64,000 nt of DNA from Lactobacillus sp. W8174 (GCF_016100975.1 NZ_JACFRN010000004.1:62001-126000); one strand, 5' to 3'. Positions 44,029-52,968 are shown, numbered from the stretch's first letter. A program made the numbers and translations. Notes: generated by a model not told the origin, from the sequence alone.

Positions 44029-44141
44029 TCTTACTCCTTCAAAGTAGATGAAAACTAACAGGCTCGCACAACTTGCGGGCCTTTTTTCTTTGTTATAGTA
44101 TAAATTTAGCTACTTATTACTCTATGAAAGGTTTATATCTA

Positions 44142-44627
44142 ATGTTCTCACCCACAATAAAACACTTACTGGAAGAAAAGTCAGGTTCATTCATTATTCC
44201 TGCTTCCCGGATCGCCTTTGTTGAAGACGACAATCCTTTATACCATGCTTTTATGATTTTAACTCGGGTTAAATATTCAAAAATTCCAGTTCTTGACCGG
44301 CAAAATCGCGTTGTCGGCCTATTAAGTTTAGCAATGATTACAGATAAAATGATGGAAACAGATAGAATTTCACTTGAGCCCTTAAACAAATTATTAGTGC
44401 GGGATGTGATGCAAACCAAATTCGACAAAATAAACTTCGTGCAGACTACACTGGAAACCCAACTTCATTTGTTAGTTGACAATGCCTTTTTACCTGTGGT
44501 CGATGATTATGGTGTTTTCCAAGGACTGTTAACCAGACGTGAATGGATTAAAGCTTTTAATTACATTTGTCATAATTTTGAGAAAGAATATAAAGTTATT
44601 CCGATTACCAAAGATAAGCTATTATAA
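44142..44627 (+). CDS. CBS-domain protein (CbpB/YkuL-like)
   Basis: About 161 residues from the ATG at 44142 (MFSPTIKHLLEEKSGSFIIPASRIAFV), where relatives start; the frame is open 23 codons earlier. It is two CBS motifs in tandem (SKIPVLDRQNRVVGLLSLAM and FLPVVDDYGVFQGLLTRREW). CbpB/YkuL-type proteins bind cyclic-di-AMP and, in Bacillus and Listeria, influence the stringent-response enzyme Rel. That role is known for the family, not shown here. Confidence 0.83.
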   Translation: MFSPTIKHLLEEKSGSFIIPASRIAFVEDDNPLYHAFMILTRVKYSKIPVLDRQNRVVGLLSLAMITDKMMETDRISLEPLNKLLVRDVMQTKFDKINFVQTTLETQLHLLVDNAFLPVVDDYGVFQGLLTRREWIKAFNYICHNFEKEYKVIPITKDKLL

Positions 44628-44911
44628 AATATACTGAAATTTTATTTTTGTTTATTCCTTTTTAGTGTACTTTATTACAAATTAAGCTATAATAATCATT
44701 AGTAGGGAAACACCAGTGCTTTTATTTGGTAATCCAGCTATTTGGTTAATACAATGTTAAAAATCGATTTTAATTTGATATTTATTTTTTGATATATACA
44801 TATTTATTAATTATAATCATTTTACTTTATAAAAATAAATAACGCTTTACTGAATTAGTTAACAAGAATTGATGGATATTCCTTAAATAATCAGAAAAGA
44901 AGAGCACTATT

Positions 44912-45484
44912 ATGGCAAGTAAAACAATTTCTGCGCAATTGACATTTTTGATAAGCGCAATTATAAAAAATTGGACTTACCCAGACGATCAAGAGCTTTC
45001 ACTTAAAGAAAAGTCTGAGCTGGTGTCCCAACTAAAGGAACTGGCACAAAACTCAGATGATATGGAAGAAGCCGCTAAAATTACTGAAGCGTTTTATAAA
45101 GACAAAGTTGCTAAACGTTTTAAATCAATGGATTCTAATTTTTCGTGGATTTTTATAATACTGCAACATGAACTAGTATCCGCTACCCGTTTGCATGCCC
45201 TGCTTCTCGATCTGGCTCATGAAGAAAATTTTTCGGAAAAAGGAATTGCAAAAATTAACCATTATTTTGTTGAAACTGATGATCATGGCGACAATGACAA
45301 CTTTATTACCATGTCATCTACGGACATAATAGATTCTTTAGGAAGGACTAAAATTTTTCACATTCAACCCTCTAAGGAAGAAAATGAGACTCCCGATATT
45401 AAAAATTCTAAATTCGTGCCTAAACCTAAGCCGGTAAAAACTGAACCTCAGTTCAACAAGATTATTAAACTAAAAGATCACTAA
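44912..45484 (+). CDS. hypothetical protein
   Basis: The 190-residue soluble protein has a mostly helical first 130 residues (EKSELVSQLKELAQNSDDMEEAAKITEAF) and a Pro/Lys-rich tail. No motif is recognised. A ribosome-binding site (AGAAAAGAAG) is weak. The gene stands alone between the CBS protein and a terminator that contains insertion-sequence debris. Confidence 0.7.
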   Translation: MASKTISAQLTFLISAIIKNWTYPDDQELSLKEKSELVSQLKELAQNSDDMEEAAKITEAFYKDKVAKRFKSMDSNFSWIFIILQHELVSATRLHALLLDLAHEENFSEKGIAKINHYFVETDDHGDNDNFITMSSTDIIDSLGRTKIFHIQPSKEENETPDIKNSKFVPKPKPVKTEPQFNKIIKLKDH

Positions 45485-45489
45485 GTAAA

Positions 45490-45565
45490 AGAAGGCAAAA
45501 AATGATCTGATCCCCAAATTTGTTCTAATTTTAGGGTTCACATCAGAATTGCTTTCTTTTTTTAT
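45490..45565 (+). terminator. terminator with an insertion-sequence relic in its loop
   Basis: AGAAGGCA (45490-45497) pairs with TGCTTTCT (45550-45557, one G:U), followed by a run of T. The large loop contains the 38-bp relic at 45508-45545. Confidence 0.6.
45508..45545. mobile_element. solo pair of IS ends (TIR-to-TIR relic)
   Basis: TGATCCCCAAATTT is joined directly to TTCTAATTTTAGGGTTCACATCA, the two termini seen at 55011-55171 (TGATCCCCAAATTTAGGAC and the complement of TGATGTTAACCCTAAATTAGGAC). All internal sequence is gone. Confidence 0.55.
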
Positions 45566-45670
45566 TATATTAATTTGCATCTAATTTAGACCTATTCTAA
45601 ATAAAATTAAGTATTTAGTGTTAAAATAGGAAACATAATAATTAGTTTAATTTACGGGAGGAAGCTATTA

Positions 45671-47539
45671 ATGAGTTTTAAACGCCAATGGAAATTTATT
45701 CTTGTATTAGCAATTGGGATAGTGGGGCTTTTTTGCCAATTAGGCTTGAAGACTAAAAGTCTTTTTCAAATAGGAAACTTACAATTTCCTATTCAAGCAG
45801 TGTTAATCGACATTGTGGGCATCATGATGGCTATTTCCTTACTTGCCGAAATTGCCAGTGATTTTAAATCCGGACGCTATGGCGTCGATATTTTAGCTGT
45901 TATTGCAGTCGTTTCTACTATACTGATTGGTGACATTTGGGCCGAATGGATGATTTTGGTCATGATGACTGGCGGTCAGACACTAGAGGACTATGCCACT
46001 GGACAAGCAGATAAAGAGTTACGCTCTCTTTTAAGCAATTCACCTACTATTGCCAACAAAATTGTGAACAATGAACTCGTTTCTGTTGACGTTGAACAAC
46101 TAAAAATTGGTGATCATGTGTTAATTAAACCTGGTGAACAAGTTCCAGTTGACGGAAAAGTAGTTAATGGTGAATCAAGTTTTGACCAGTCATCATTAAC
46201 TGGAGAATCCGTTCCGGTTGCTAAAAAAGCTGGAGATGAATTAATGTCCGGCTCAATTAATGGCAGCGTAGCAGTAGAAATGGCTGTTACTAAAAAAGCG
46301 AGTGACTCTGAATACCAGACAATTGTTTCACTAGTTGAATCATCGCAAGCAAAACCGGCTAAGTTTGTCAAAATGGCTGACCGTTACGCTGTACCTTTTA
46401 CCATTATTTCCCTGGTAATAGGTATTGCTGCCTGGATTCATTCCGGTAACCCAGTCAACTTTGCAGAAGTTATGGTTGTGGCTTCACCTTGCCCATTGCT
46501 AATTGCAGCGCCTGTTGCACTGGTATCCGGCATGAGTTCCATGTCTAAACATCATATTATAGTTAAGTCTGGTCCCACTTTAGAAAAACTGGCTACTGCA
46601 AAAACTTTTGCTTTTGATAAAACTGGTACTTTAACAGAAAATCAGCTGGTAATTGATGAAATCGTACCTGCCAGAGACAGTAGTTATAGTCCAGCCATCC
46701 TGCAAAGTTATGCTACCAGCGTTGAGCAACAGTCAAGCCATATTATTGCCAATTCACTAGTCAATGTAGCTGATAAAAATCTTTTAAAACCAGCAACAAA
46801 TATCAAAGAATCAACTGGCCAAGGAATTAGTGGTACTGTTGAAGGACACCTAGTTAAAGTTGGTAAGTTAGATTATGTTAAGCCCCAAGAAAAAGCTGCT
46901 ACAGTTAATGCTACAGCAGTTTATATTTCAATTGACGATAAGTATGCCGGTTATATTACATTTAAAGACCAAGTTCGTCCCGAAAGTGCTGAGACAATTG
47001 CACGTTTGAAACGTCAAAGTGGCGCACACATTATGATGTTAACTGGTGACCACAAAGATGTAGCTGATAAAATTGGACAATCTGTCGGTGTCAACGATAT
47101 TCGCTACGGTTTGCTACCTGCTGAGAAGATAGCCGCTATTAAAAATGTACCTCAAGAAAAGCGACCCGTAGTCATGACTGGTGACGGCATTAATGACGCT
47201 CCTAGTTTATCAGCTGCTGATGTTGGTATTGCTATGGGAGCCAAAGGTGCTTCTGCTGCCAGTGAAAGTGCAGATGCAATTATCATGGTAAATGATTTAT
47301 CTAAAATTAATGATGCTGTGGCAATTTCTAAACATACCATGAAAGTTGCTAATATTGATGTGCTAACCGCTATTACAATTGTAGTTATTATTGAACTGAT
47401 TGCATTTACCGGCATTATCCCTGCTTTTTGGGGTGCCATTTTGCAGGAAGTGGTTGATATGATTTCCATTAGCTTGGCTCTTTTAGCAAAAACTACTCCT
47501 AAAAATCCGGAGCAAACAGGAATTAGTCCTGCAAAATAA
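45671..47539 (+). CDS. heavy-metal P1B-type ATPase
   Basis: The 622-residue pump lacks an N-terminal metal-binding domain. Phosphorylation site DKTGTLTE is at Asp316, TGES (dephosphorylation loop) as SLTGESVP, and GDGINDAP is present. The membrane metal site reads SPCPLL (near residue 271), not CPC; SPC is the P1B-4 signature (Co, Zn, Fe or Ca export). The HP locus motif, normally SEHP, reads QSSHIIAN, so the His-Pro is altered. It should export a divalent metal at the cost of ATP; the metal cannot be named. GGAGG precedes the ATG. Confidence 0.87.
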   Translation: MSFKRQWKFILVLAIGIVGLFCQLGLKTKSLFQIGNLQFPIQAVLIDIVGIMMAISLLAEIASDFKSGRYGVDILAVIAVVSTILIGDIWAEWMILVMMTGGQTLEDYATGQADKELRSLLSNSPTIANKIVNNELVSVDVEQLKIGDHVLIKPGEQVPVDGKVVNGESSFDQSSLTGESVPVAKKAGDELMSGSINGSVAVEMAVTKKASDSEYQTIVSLVESSQAKPAKFVKMADRYAVPFTIISLVIGIAAWIHSGNPVNFAEVMVVASPCPLLIAAPVALVSGMSSMSKHHIIVKSGPTLEKLATAKTFAFDKTGTLTENQLVIDEIVPARDSSYSPAILQSYATSVEQQSSHIIANSLVNVADKNLLKPATNIKESTGQGISGTVEGHLVKVGKLDYVKPQEKAATVNATAVYISIDDKYAGYITFKDQVRPESAETIARLKRQSGAHIMMLTGDHKDVADKIGQSVGVNDIRYGLLPAEKIAAIKNVPQEKRPVVMTGDGINDAPSLSAADVGIAMGAKGASAASESADAIIMVNDLSKINDAVAISKHTMKVANIDVLTAITIVVIIELIAFTGIIPAFWGAILQEVVDMISISLALLAKTTPKNPEQTGISPAK

Positions 47540-47558
47540 ACCAAATTAGTAAAATCTG

Positions 47559-47611
47559 AAAAAGCCTGATAAATTAACGTTTACTAAACAACGTAGTTTA
47601 TCAGGCTTTTT
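47559..47611. terminator. bidirectional terminator
   Basis: A perfect 15-bp stem (47559-47573 with 47597-47611), 23-nt loop and A/T flanks lie between the convergent ATPase and CPBP genes, overlapping the CPBP stop. Confidence 0.85.
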
Positions 47612-48287
47612 ATACGAATCCTAATGCATTAAAAAGCATATGGGATATAATTGAATAACGCAAGTCCTTGGTAGTTGTGTAAACCCAGGCTAATACGCAA
47701 CCTAATGCCCAATAGACCAGTATATATTTCGTAAATCCAGGATCATGTACATATCCGAAGATAAGTCCACTGAAAAGAATGCCTAACCATTTATTTAAAT
47801 TATTATTTTTATAAAAGAAAGTGTTAAAGAAATAGCCACGAAAAATAAATTCTTCAAATACTGGACCTATAAATATCACCATTACTGGAAAAAAGTTTCC
47901 TGCTTGGTGAGAAAATTGATCTAAAAGATTCTGATTAGTCGAAGTTTGCTCCGAATTAAAGCCCAGTGCCCATTGTATGGTTGCACTGACTATAATCAAC
48001 ATTATTACGCCTAAAAGGGAAAGTAATATTTTCTTAAATTGCCAATGTGGTCTACTATTATAATTGCGCTCGTTATTATGGCGCAACTGCAGATTATATA
48101 AATAAAGCACTATTAATAAGGCTATTAGCGTAATTATCGCAGTTAGAACTATAAAGGGAACATTTCCTAAGTGTAGTTCTTTACTTAACCTGTGGGGATA
48201 AAAATAAAATTGTTGCACAACGCTATAAATTATAAAAGAGACTACTATTGTAATTACATTCCCCAAAAAATAGAAAAATTTCTTCAT
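47610..48287 (-). CDS. CPBP intramembrane metalloprotease (CAAX/Abi family)
   Basis: The 225-residue protein has about six membrane segments and the family motifs: FEEFIFRGYFF (Glu-Glu-x-x-x-Arg), FGYVHD and HMLFNALG. These proteins are membrane-embedded metalloproteases, some for bacteriocin maturation or self-immunity. No bacteriocin gene is near, so the target is unknown. Confidence 0.88.
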   Translation of the reverse strand: MKKFFYFLGNVITIVVSFIIYSVVQQFYFYPHRLSKELHLGNVPFIVLTAIITLIALLIVLYLYNLQLRHNNERNYNSRPHWQFKKILLSLLGVIMLIIVSATIQWALGFNSEQTSTNQNLLDQFSHQAGNFFPVMVIFIGPVFEEFIFRGYFFNTFFYKNNNLNKWLGILFSGLIFGYVHDPGFTKYILVYWALGCVLAWVYTTTKDLRYSIISHMLFNALGFV

Positions 48288-48393
48288 TCATTCCACCCTT
48301 TTCAAACTATAAGTGAAAGCAACATTAATTAGTCCTTTGCACAAAATATTGTCTTAACCTTGAACCGATCTGATTTCGCTATTAAAGCTCAAA

Positions 48394-48409
48394 TATTTCC
48401 CGGGAAATA
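48394..48409. other. Noc-binding site (exact palindrome)
   Basis: TATTTCCCGGGAAATA, identical to the copy at 14788-14803, lies in the gap between divergent genes 47610-48287 and 48500-49588. Confidence 0.8.
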
Positions 48410-48499
48410 ACTTTATTATTCTATCATATTTTAATTTACTATGACTTTTTATTCATCTTTATTATAATAGACTTAGCTTTGAACTTAAGGTAGGATATT

Positions 48500-49588
48500 A
48501 TGATTAGATTTTTTGAAGTATTAAACCAAAACCGTTCGTTTATAATTCTTTCACTTATTATGCTTGCAACCTTTGCAGTTTTTTTAATTTCTTGGCTAAA
48601 AGAACCCAGAAGATTGCTTAACGGCATTCTTTTTACCATTTTTTTGCTGGCATTTGGTGTTTGGCTGACTGTGATGATTCTTTCTACCAGTTTAAGACCA
48701 CTCATACTGACATATGAAATTCTAATAGTGCTATTCGTTGCAACAATTACTTTGCTGGCAGCTTTTTCGTGGCTATTTTTTCTATGGAATGCCTACATCG
48801 TCTGGAAACGTGAAAGTCATACACTATCAAATTTATTAACTCTATTTATTGGTATTGGCATAATTGTTGTTTGGCTAGTTGCTCTAGTTGGACCCTTTAG
48901 AAATTTACCCTCTTGGGTTAGAATTTTATTATATGCACCAACAGCTATTTTGGATTACCTTCTCTTCGTAGCCTATAACTTTTTAGTAAACTTAACCTTT
49001 TATCAAATTGTTCCTAGACAATATAACCAGGACTATTTAATTGTTTTAGGAGCGGGATTGGCCCACGGTGAACAAGTCACCCCATTATTAGCCAGTCGTA
49101 TTAATCGTGCTATCCAATATGCTCAAAAACAAGTTACCAAGGGACGGAAGATGCCCAAATTAATTATGTCTGGCGGTAAAGGTGGGGATGAAAAAGTTTC
49201 TGAGGCTCAAGCAATGACTGAATATGCAATAGCCCGTGGAATAGAACCAAAAGACATTTTATTAGAAGATAATTCCAAAAATACATACCAAAATATGAAA
49301 TTTTCAGCCGAAGTAGCTGCAAAAGATTTCGGCAGTAAAAATTACAAGGCAAAATTCTTTAGTAACAATTATCATATTTTTAGAGCTTCTCTTTACGCAA
49401 AAGCAGCTGGTCTAAATGCAAATGGTGTAGGATGCTATACTCGTCTTTACTTTCTGCCTAATGCAATTGTGCGTGAATTTGCTGCAGTTTTACTACTTAA
49501 AAAGAAACGGCATCTAGTCGCCATATTTTTAATCATTCTTTTCTTTGTTATTTATGCTCTATTTGATTTTACTGGTATCATCCACTAA
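48500..49588 (+). CDS. YdcF/SanA-like DUF218 membrane protein
   Basis: The 362-residue protein has about five N-terminal membrane segments, then a DUF218 domain beginning DYLIVLGAGLAHGEQVTPLLASRINRAIQY, with MSGGKGGDE, ILLEDNSKNTYQNMKFS and a final membrane helix. DUF218 proteins (ElyC, SanA, YdcF) are implicated in envelope polymer metabolism; the extended N-terminal membrane part is typical of the lactobacillar form. AAGGTAGG precedes the ATG. Confidence 0.87.
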   Translation: MIRFFEVLNQNRSFIILSLIMLATFAVFLISWLKEPRRLLNGILFTIFLLAFGVWLTVMILSTSLRPLILTYEILIVLFVATITLLAAFSWLFFLWNAYIVWKRESHTLSNLLTLFIGIGIIVVWLVALVGPFRNLPSWVRILLYAPTAILDYLLFVAYNFLVNLTFYQIVPRQYNQDYLIVLGAGLAHGEQVTPLLASRINRAIQYAQKQVTKGRKMPKLIMSGGKGGDEKVSEAQAMTEYAIARGIEPKDILLEDNSKNTYQNMKFSAEVAAKDFGSKNYKAKFFSNNYHIFRASLYAKAAGLNANGVGCYTRLYFLPNAIVREFAAVLLLKKKRHLVAIFLIILFFVIYALFDFTGIIH

Positions 49589-49686
49589 ATAATTCAAAGA
49601 TAATAACCATCATATTTTGGCGTTACTCTTTCATAAATGTTAAACTATCTCTTATTAATTAATTATTAAAAGAAAGAGAAAAAGAC

Positions 49687-52032
49687 ATGTTACAATTAAA
49701 AGATTTACGCAAATCATACCATGTCGGTGATACGGTTACTCATGCACTTGACGATGTTTCTATATCATTTCGTAACCAAGAATTTGTTGCAATTTTAGGC
49801 CCCAGTGGTTCCGGTAAAACTACGTTATTAAATGTTGTCGGTGGACTTGATCGCTATGATAGCGGTGATCTCATTATTAATGGCAAATCTACTAAGAATT
49901 TCAAGGAAACTGACTGGGATGCATATCGAAATAATTCTGTCGGCTTTGTTTTTCAAAATTATAACTTAATCTCACACTTGTCAATTATTGCCAATGTTGA
50001 ATTAGGAATGAATTTATCCGGAGTTTCTGCCTCAGAACGACGCAAAAGAGCAATGGATGCTTTAACTCAAGTCGGTTTGAAAGAACATATTTCTAAAAAT
50101 CCTAACCAATTGTCCGGTGGTCAAATGCAACGTGTAGCTATTGCTCGCGCTTTAGCTAATGACCCCGATATTTTGCTTTGTGACGAACCCACTGGCGCCC
50201 TTGATACTGAAACTTCTGAGCAGATTATGAAGTTAATTAAAGAGCTGTCAAAAGACCGCTTGGTAGTTATGGTTACGCACAACCCCAAGTTAGCTCAGGA
50301 ATATGCGACCAGAATAGTTAACTTTCAGGATGGAAAAATTTTAAATGATTCCAACCCTTTTATTCCCGAAGAAGAAAAAGATACTTTTAAATTAAAGCGC
50401 ACAAAAATGTCATATTGGAATGCTATCAAATTAAGCTTTACCAATATTATGACTAAAAAGGGCAGAACAACTTTAACTGCTTTTGCTTCAAGTATCGGTA
50501 TTATTTCTATTGCCGTCGTTTTAGCTTTATCCAATGGCTTTCAAAAACAAATTGATACGACTATGAGTAAAGCACTGGCTAAATATCCCGTGACCATCAA
50601 TCAAACTGCTACTGATGCCAGCAGCGTTGCAGACCGGAACGAATCTGAAAAGAATGTTAAAAATCGGGGTTATTTAACCGTTGAAAAAGATAAGATGCAG
50701 GAATCCACTCATCAAAATAAGATTAACCAAAAATATGTTAATTATGTCAAAAAAATAAATCCCAATTATGCTAACAATATTTCCTATCAGCGTGGAATTA
50801 ACCTGAATTTGCTCACTCGCAGCAAAAATAAAATTAAACGTGTCCAATTTTCTCCTATTTCAGCTAATTCAGATAGCTCTCAAGCAGCTGCACAAATGCG
50901 AATGCAAGCAATTAGTGCCACTGGCTTAGGCTCATCAGTGTTTCCTACTACACTTAATTCCAGTAAAAGCAATTTTCTTAAAGAAAATTATCAACTTTTG
51001 TCTGGTGCATGGCCGCATAAGGCTACAGATTTGGTTTTAGTAACAGATAACGAAAACAAATTAAACATTAATATTATTAAAAACTTAGGTTTGAAGGCTA
51101 AGGCCGGTGAGAAGTTAAATTATCAAAAATTTGTTGGGAAGAAATTTAAAGTTGTCGACAACGATGACTATTACCAAAAATTGCCAACAGGGATGTTTAT
51201 TCCTCAAAAAATAAGTAATTCTATGTATGACAACAGCAAAACCCAAATGCAAATTGTAGGTATCATTAGACCAAAAGATGAGAATTCTATGGCACTCCTG
51301 TCTTCAGGAATTGCTTATAGCGATCAGCTAACTCAAAACATTATCAAGAAGAATAAAAAATCAGAAATAGTACTAGCCCAAAAGAAGGCAAAACAAAATG
51401 TAATGACCGGACAAGATATGAATGCCCGAGAAAAGAAACAGATGCTGCAGTCAATTGGTGGTTCAACCATTCCAACGAGTATTATGATTTATCCCAACGA
51501 TTTTGATGCTAAAGATAAAGTGCTTGATTATTTAGATAAATGGAATCGTGGTAAAAAAAGGAAGAATAAAATCATTTATACTGATATGTCGAGTGCCGTT
51601 ACTTCAATGACTGGTGGCTTACTTAACGGCATTACCACCGTATTGGTTGCATTTGCTGCTATTTCGTTAGTAACTTCAATGATCATGATCGGCATTTTAA
51701 CTTATACTTCTGTTCTTGAAAGAACGAAAGAAATTGGTATTTTAAAGGCTTTGGGAGCTCGTAAGAAAGATATTACTCGGGTTTTTGATGCTGAAACATT
51801 CATTCTGGGCGTCTTTTCTGGAATTTTGGGAGTAGTTGTTGCCTGGCTGCTAGTCTTCCCTATTAACAGTCTTTTATACTCCATCACAGATTTAGCTAAC
51901 GTTGCCCAGCTTAATCCAGTACATGCTTTGATATTAGTCATTATTTCAACTGTTTTGACAATGGTTGGTGGACACCTGCCGGCACGTATGGCTGCTAAAA
52001 AAGATGCGGCAATAGCATTAAGAAGCGAATAA
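49687..52032 (+). CDS. MacB-like fused ABC ATPase/FtsX-type permease
   Basis: 781 residues. Residues 1-225 are an ABC ATPase (GPSGSGKTT, Q-loop FVFQNYN, LSGGQMQRVAIARAL, LLCDEPTGALD). The remainder is an FtsX/MacB permease: a helix near 263-285, a large extracellular Lys/Asn-rich domain (about 290-625) and three C-terminal helices. Such fusions export peptides or act in antimicrobial-peptide sensing and resistance. No two-component system is adjacent. Its terminator loop contains a parS-like site. Confidence 0.9.
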   Translation: MLQLKDLRKSYHVGDTVTHALDDVSISFRNQEFVAILGPSGSGKTTLLNVVGGLDRYDSGDLIINGKSTKNFKETDWDAYRNNSVGFVFQNYNLISHLSIIANVELGMNLSGVSASERRKRAMDALTQVGLKEHISKNPNQLSGGQMQRVAIARALANDPDILLCDEPTGALDTETSEQIMKLIKELSKDRLVVMVTHNPKLAQEYATRIVNFQDGKILNDSNPFIPEEEKDTFKLKRTKMSYWNAIKLSFTNIMTKKGRTTLTAFASSIGIISIAVVLALSNGFQKQIDTTMSKALAKYPVTINQTATDASSVADRNESEKNVKNRGYLTVEKDKMQESTHQNKINQKYVNYVKKINPNYANNISYQRGINLNLLTRSKNKIKRVQFSPISANSDSSQAAAQMRMQAISATGLGSSVFPTTLNSSKSNFLKENYQLLSGAWPHKATDLVLVTDNENKLNINIIKNLGLKAKAGEKLNYQKFVGKKFKVVDNDDYYQKLPTGMFIPQKISNSMYDNSKTQMQIVGIIRPKDENSMALLSSGIAYSDQLTQNIIKKNKKSEIVLAQKKAKQNVMTGQDMNAREKKQMLQSIGGSTIPTSIMIYPNDFDAKDKVLDYLDKWNRGKKRKNKIIYTDMSSAVTSMTGGLLNGITTVLVAFAAISLVTSMIMIGILTYTSVLERTKEIGILKALGARKKDITRVFDAETFILGVFSGILGVVVAWLLVFPINSLLYSITDLANVAQLNPVHALILVIISTVLTMVGGHLPARMAAKKDAAIALRSE

Positions 52033-52042
52033 AACAAATTTA

Positions 52043-52091
52043 AAAAGTCCAATTAATGTTACATGTGAAACAAACATTAGTTGAACTTTTT
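52043..52091 (+). terminator. terminator with a parS-like site in its loop
   Basis: An 18-nt stem (52043-52060 with 52073-52090, two non-canonical pairs) is followed by T's. The apex and top of the stem are the 16-mer at 52057-52072. Confidence 0.75.
52057..52072. other. parS-like ParB-binding site (15/16)
   Basis: TGTTACATGTGAAACA matches TGTTNCACGTGAAACA except one base and lies inside the terminator at 52043-52091. Confidence 0.7.
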
Positions 52092-52131
52092 TATTTACCA
52101 AAAAGAGTGCCTGCTATTATTGCCAAGTTTA

Positions 52132-52161
52132 TTGACAAATTGGCATATACCAATTTATAAT
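52132..52161 (+). promoter_or_regulatory. nagB promoter with NagR-like operator in the spacer
   Basis: -35 TTGACA (52132-52137) and -10 TATAAT (52156-52161), 18 nt apart. The whole spacer is the dyad AATTGGCATATACCAATT, close to the TGGTATA-type sites of GntR/HutC regulators such as NagR. Confidence 0.75.
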
Positions 52162-52191
52162 TGAGGTAACAACTATGGAGGGGCAAATAAG

Positions 52192-52917
52192 ATGAAAGTT
52201 ATTATCTCAAGTGACAAGACTAACGGCAGTAAAAAAGGTTTTGAAATATTTAAGAACAGTATTGAAAGTGGCAGTAAAGTTATTGGTTTAGCAACTGGTT
52301 CCACTCCTGTAAATCTTTATCAAGAGTGGGCTGAGAGTAATCTAGATAACAGCAATTTAATTAGTATTAACCTTGATGAATATGTAGGTTTGACTCCTGA
52401 TAATGATCAAAGCTATCACTATTTTATGCAAAAGAATCTGTTTGCTAAAAAGCCTTTCAAGCATTCATATATTCCTGATGGTATTAGAGCTATCAAAGAT
52501 CCAGAAGGAACTTCTGCTGGCTATAATAAAATTATCGCTGAAAATCCGATTGACATTCAATTACTAGGATTAGGTCAAAATGGCCACATCGCTTTTAACG
52601 AACCAGGTACATCATTTGATTCTGTTACACACGAAGTGCAATTAACAGAGAATACTATCAAAGCCAATTCTCGTTTCTTCAATAATATTGACGAAGTACC
52701 TAAATCAGCAATTTGCATGGGAATTGCAAATATAATGTCCGCTAAAGAAATTGTGATTATGGCCTTTGGTGATAATAAAGCTGAAGCTGTTCAAAAGATG
52801 GTTGAAGGTCCAGTAACTGAGGAAGTCCCAGCTTCAATTTTGCAAAAGCATGAAAATGTAACTTTGATTGTTGATCAAGCTGCAGCAAATAAATTAAGTG
52901 CAAAATATTCTAACTAA
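52192..52917 (+). CDS. nagB: glucosamine-6-phosphate deaminase
   Basis: The 241-residue enzyme converts glucosamine-6-phosphate to fructose-6-phosphate and ammonia. It has GLATGSTPVNLYQEW, NLDEYVGL and GLGQNGHIAFNEPG of the NagB family, with the short form length usual in Firmicutes. The promoter contains a NagR-like operator, so it is probably induced by amino sugars. No nagA or nagR lies in the window. A perfect terminator follows. Confidence 0.94.
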   Translation: MKVIISSDKTNGSKKGFEIFKNSIESGSKVIGLATGSTPVNLYQEWAESNLDNSNLISINLDEYVGLTPDNDQSYHYFMQKNLFAKKPFKHSYIPDGIRAIKDPEGTSAGYNKIIAENPIDIQLLGLGQNGHIAFNEPGTSFDSVTHEVQLTENTIKANSRFFNNIDEVPKSAICMGIANIMSAKEIVIMAFGDNKAEAVQKMVEGPVTEEVPASILQKHENVTLIVDQAAANKLSAKYSN

Positions 52918-52935
52918 TTAATTTAAATGATATAC

Positions 52936-52968
52936 AAAAAGGCGATGCGTAAATGCATCGCCTTTTTG
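52936..52968 (+). terminator. nagB terminator
   Basis: A perfect 13-bp stem (52936-52948 with 52955-52967), 6-nt loop, T-run. Confidence 0.9.

Larger units (their letters stand above)
43721..44092. repeat. tandem hairpin/terminator region with two repeated modules
   Basis: Between two genes lie two related modules. Each has a long hairpin (43731-43764, 8-bp core; 43974-44001, a perfect 10-bp stem with a 9-nt loop) followed on + by ACTC..., a T-run, then TTTCATTCAT...ACTCC...AAGTA...ATGAAAA (43778-43813 and 44018-44054). Further hairpins follow each: 43830-43852, CTCACGT/ACGTGAG (43860-43880) with TTTTT, ACTCTT/AAGAGT (43917-43932) with TTTTT, and GGCTCGCA/TGCGGGCC (44061-44081) with TTTTTT. 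On the minus strand each module has a strong ribosome-binding site and a short ORF beginning ATGAATGAA. Confidence 0.65.

Noticed and set aside
43721..44092. CRISPR-like array
   Set aside because: The two repeats are not identical, not regularly spaced and there are only two; no cas genes in the window.
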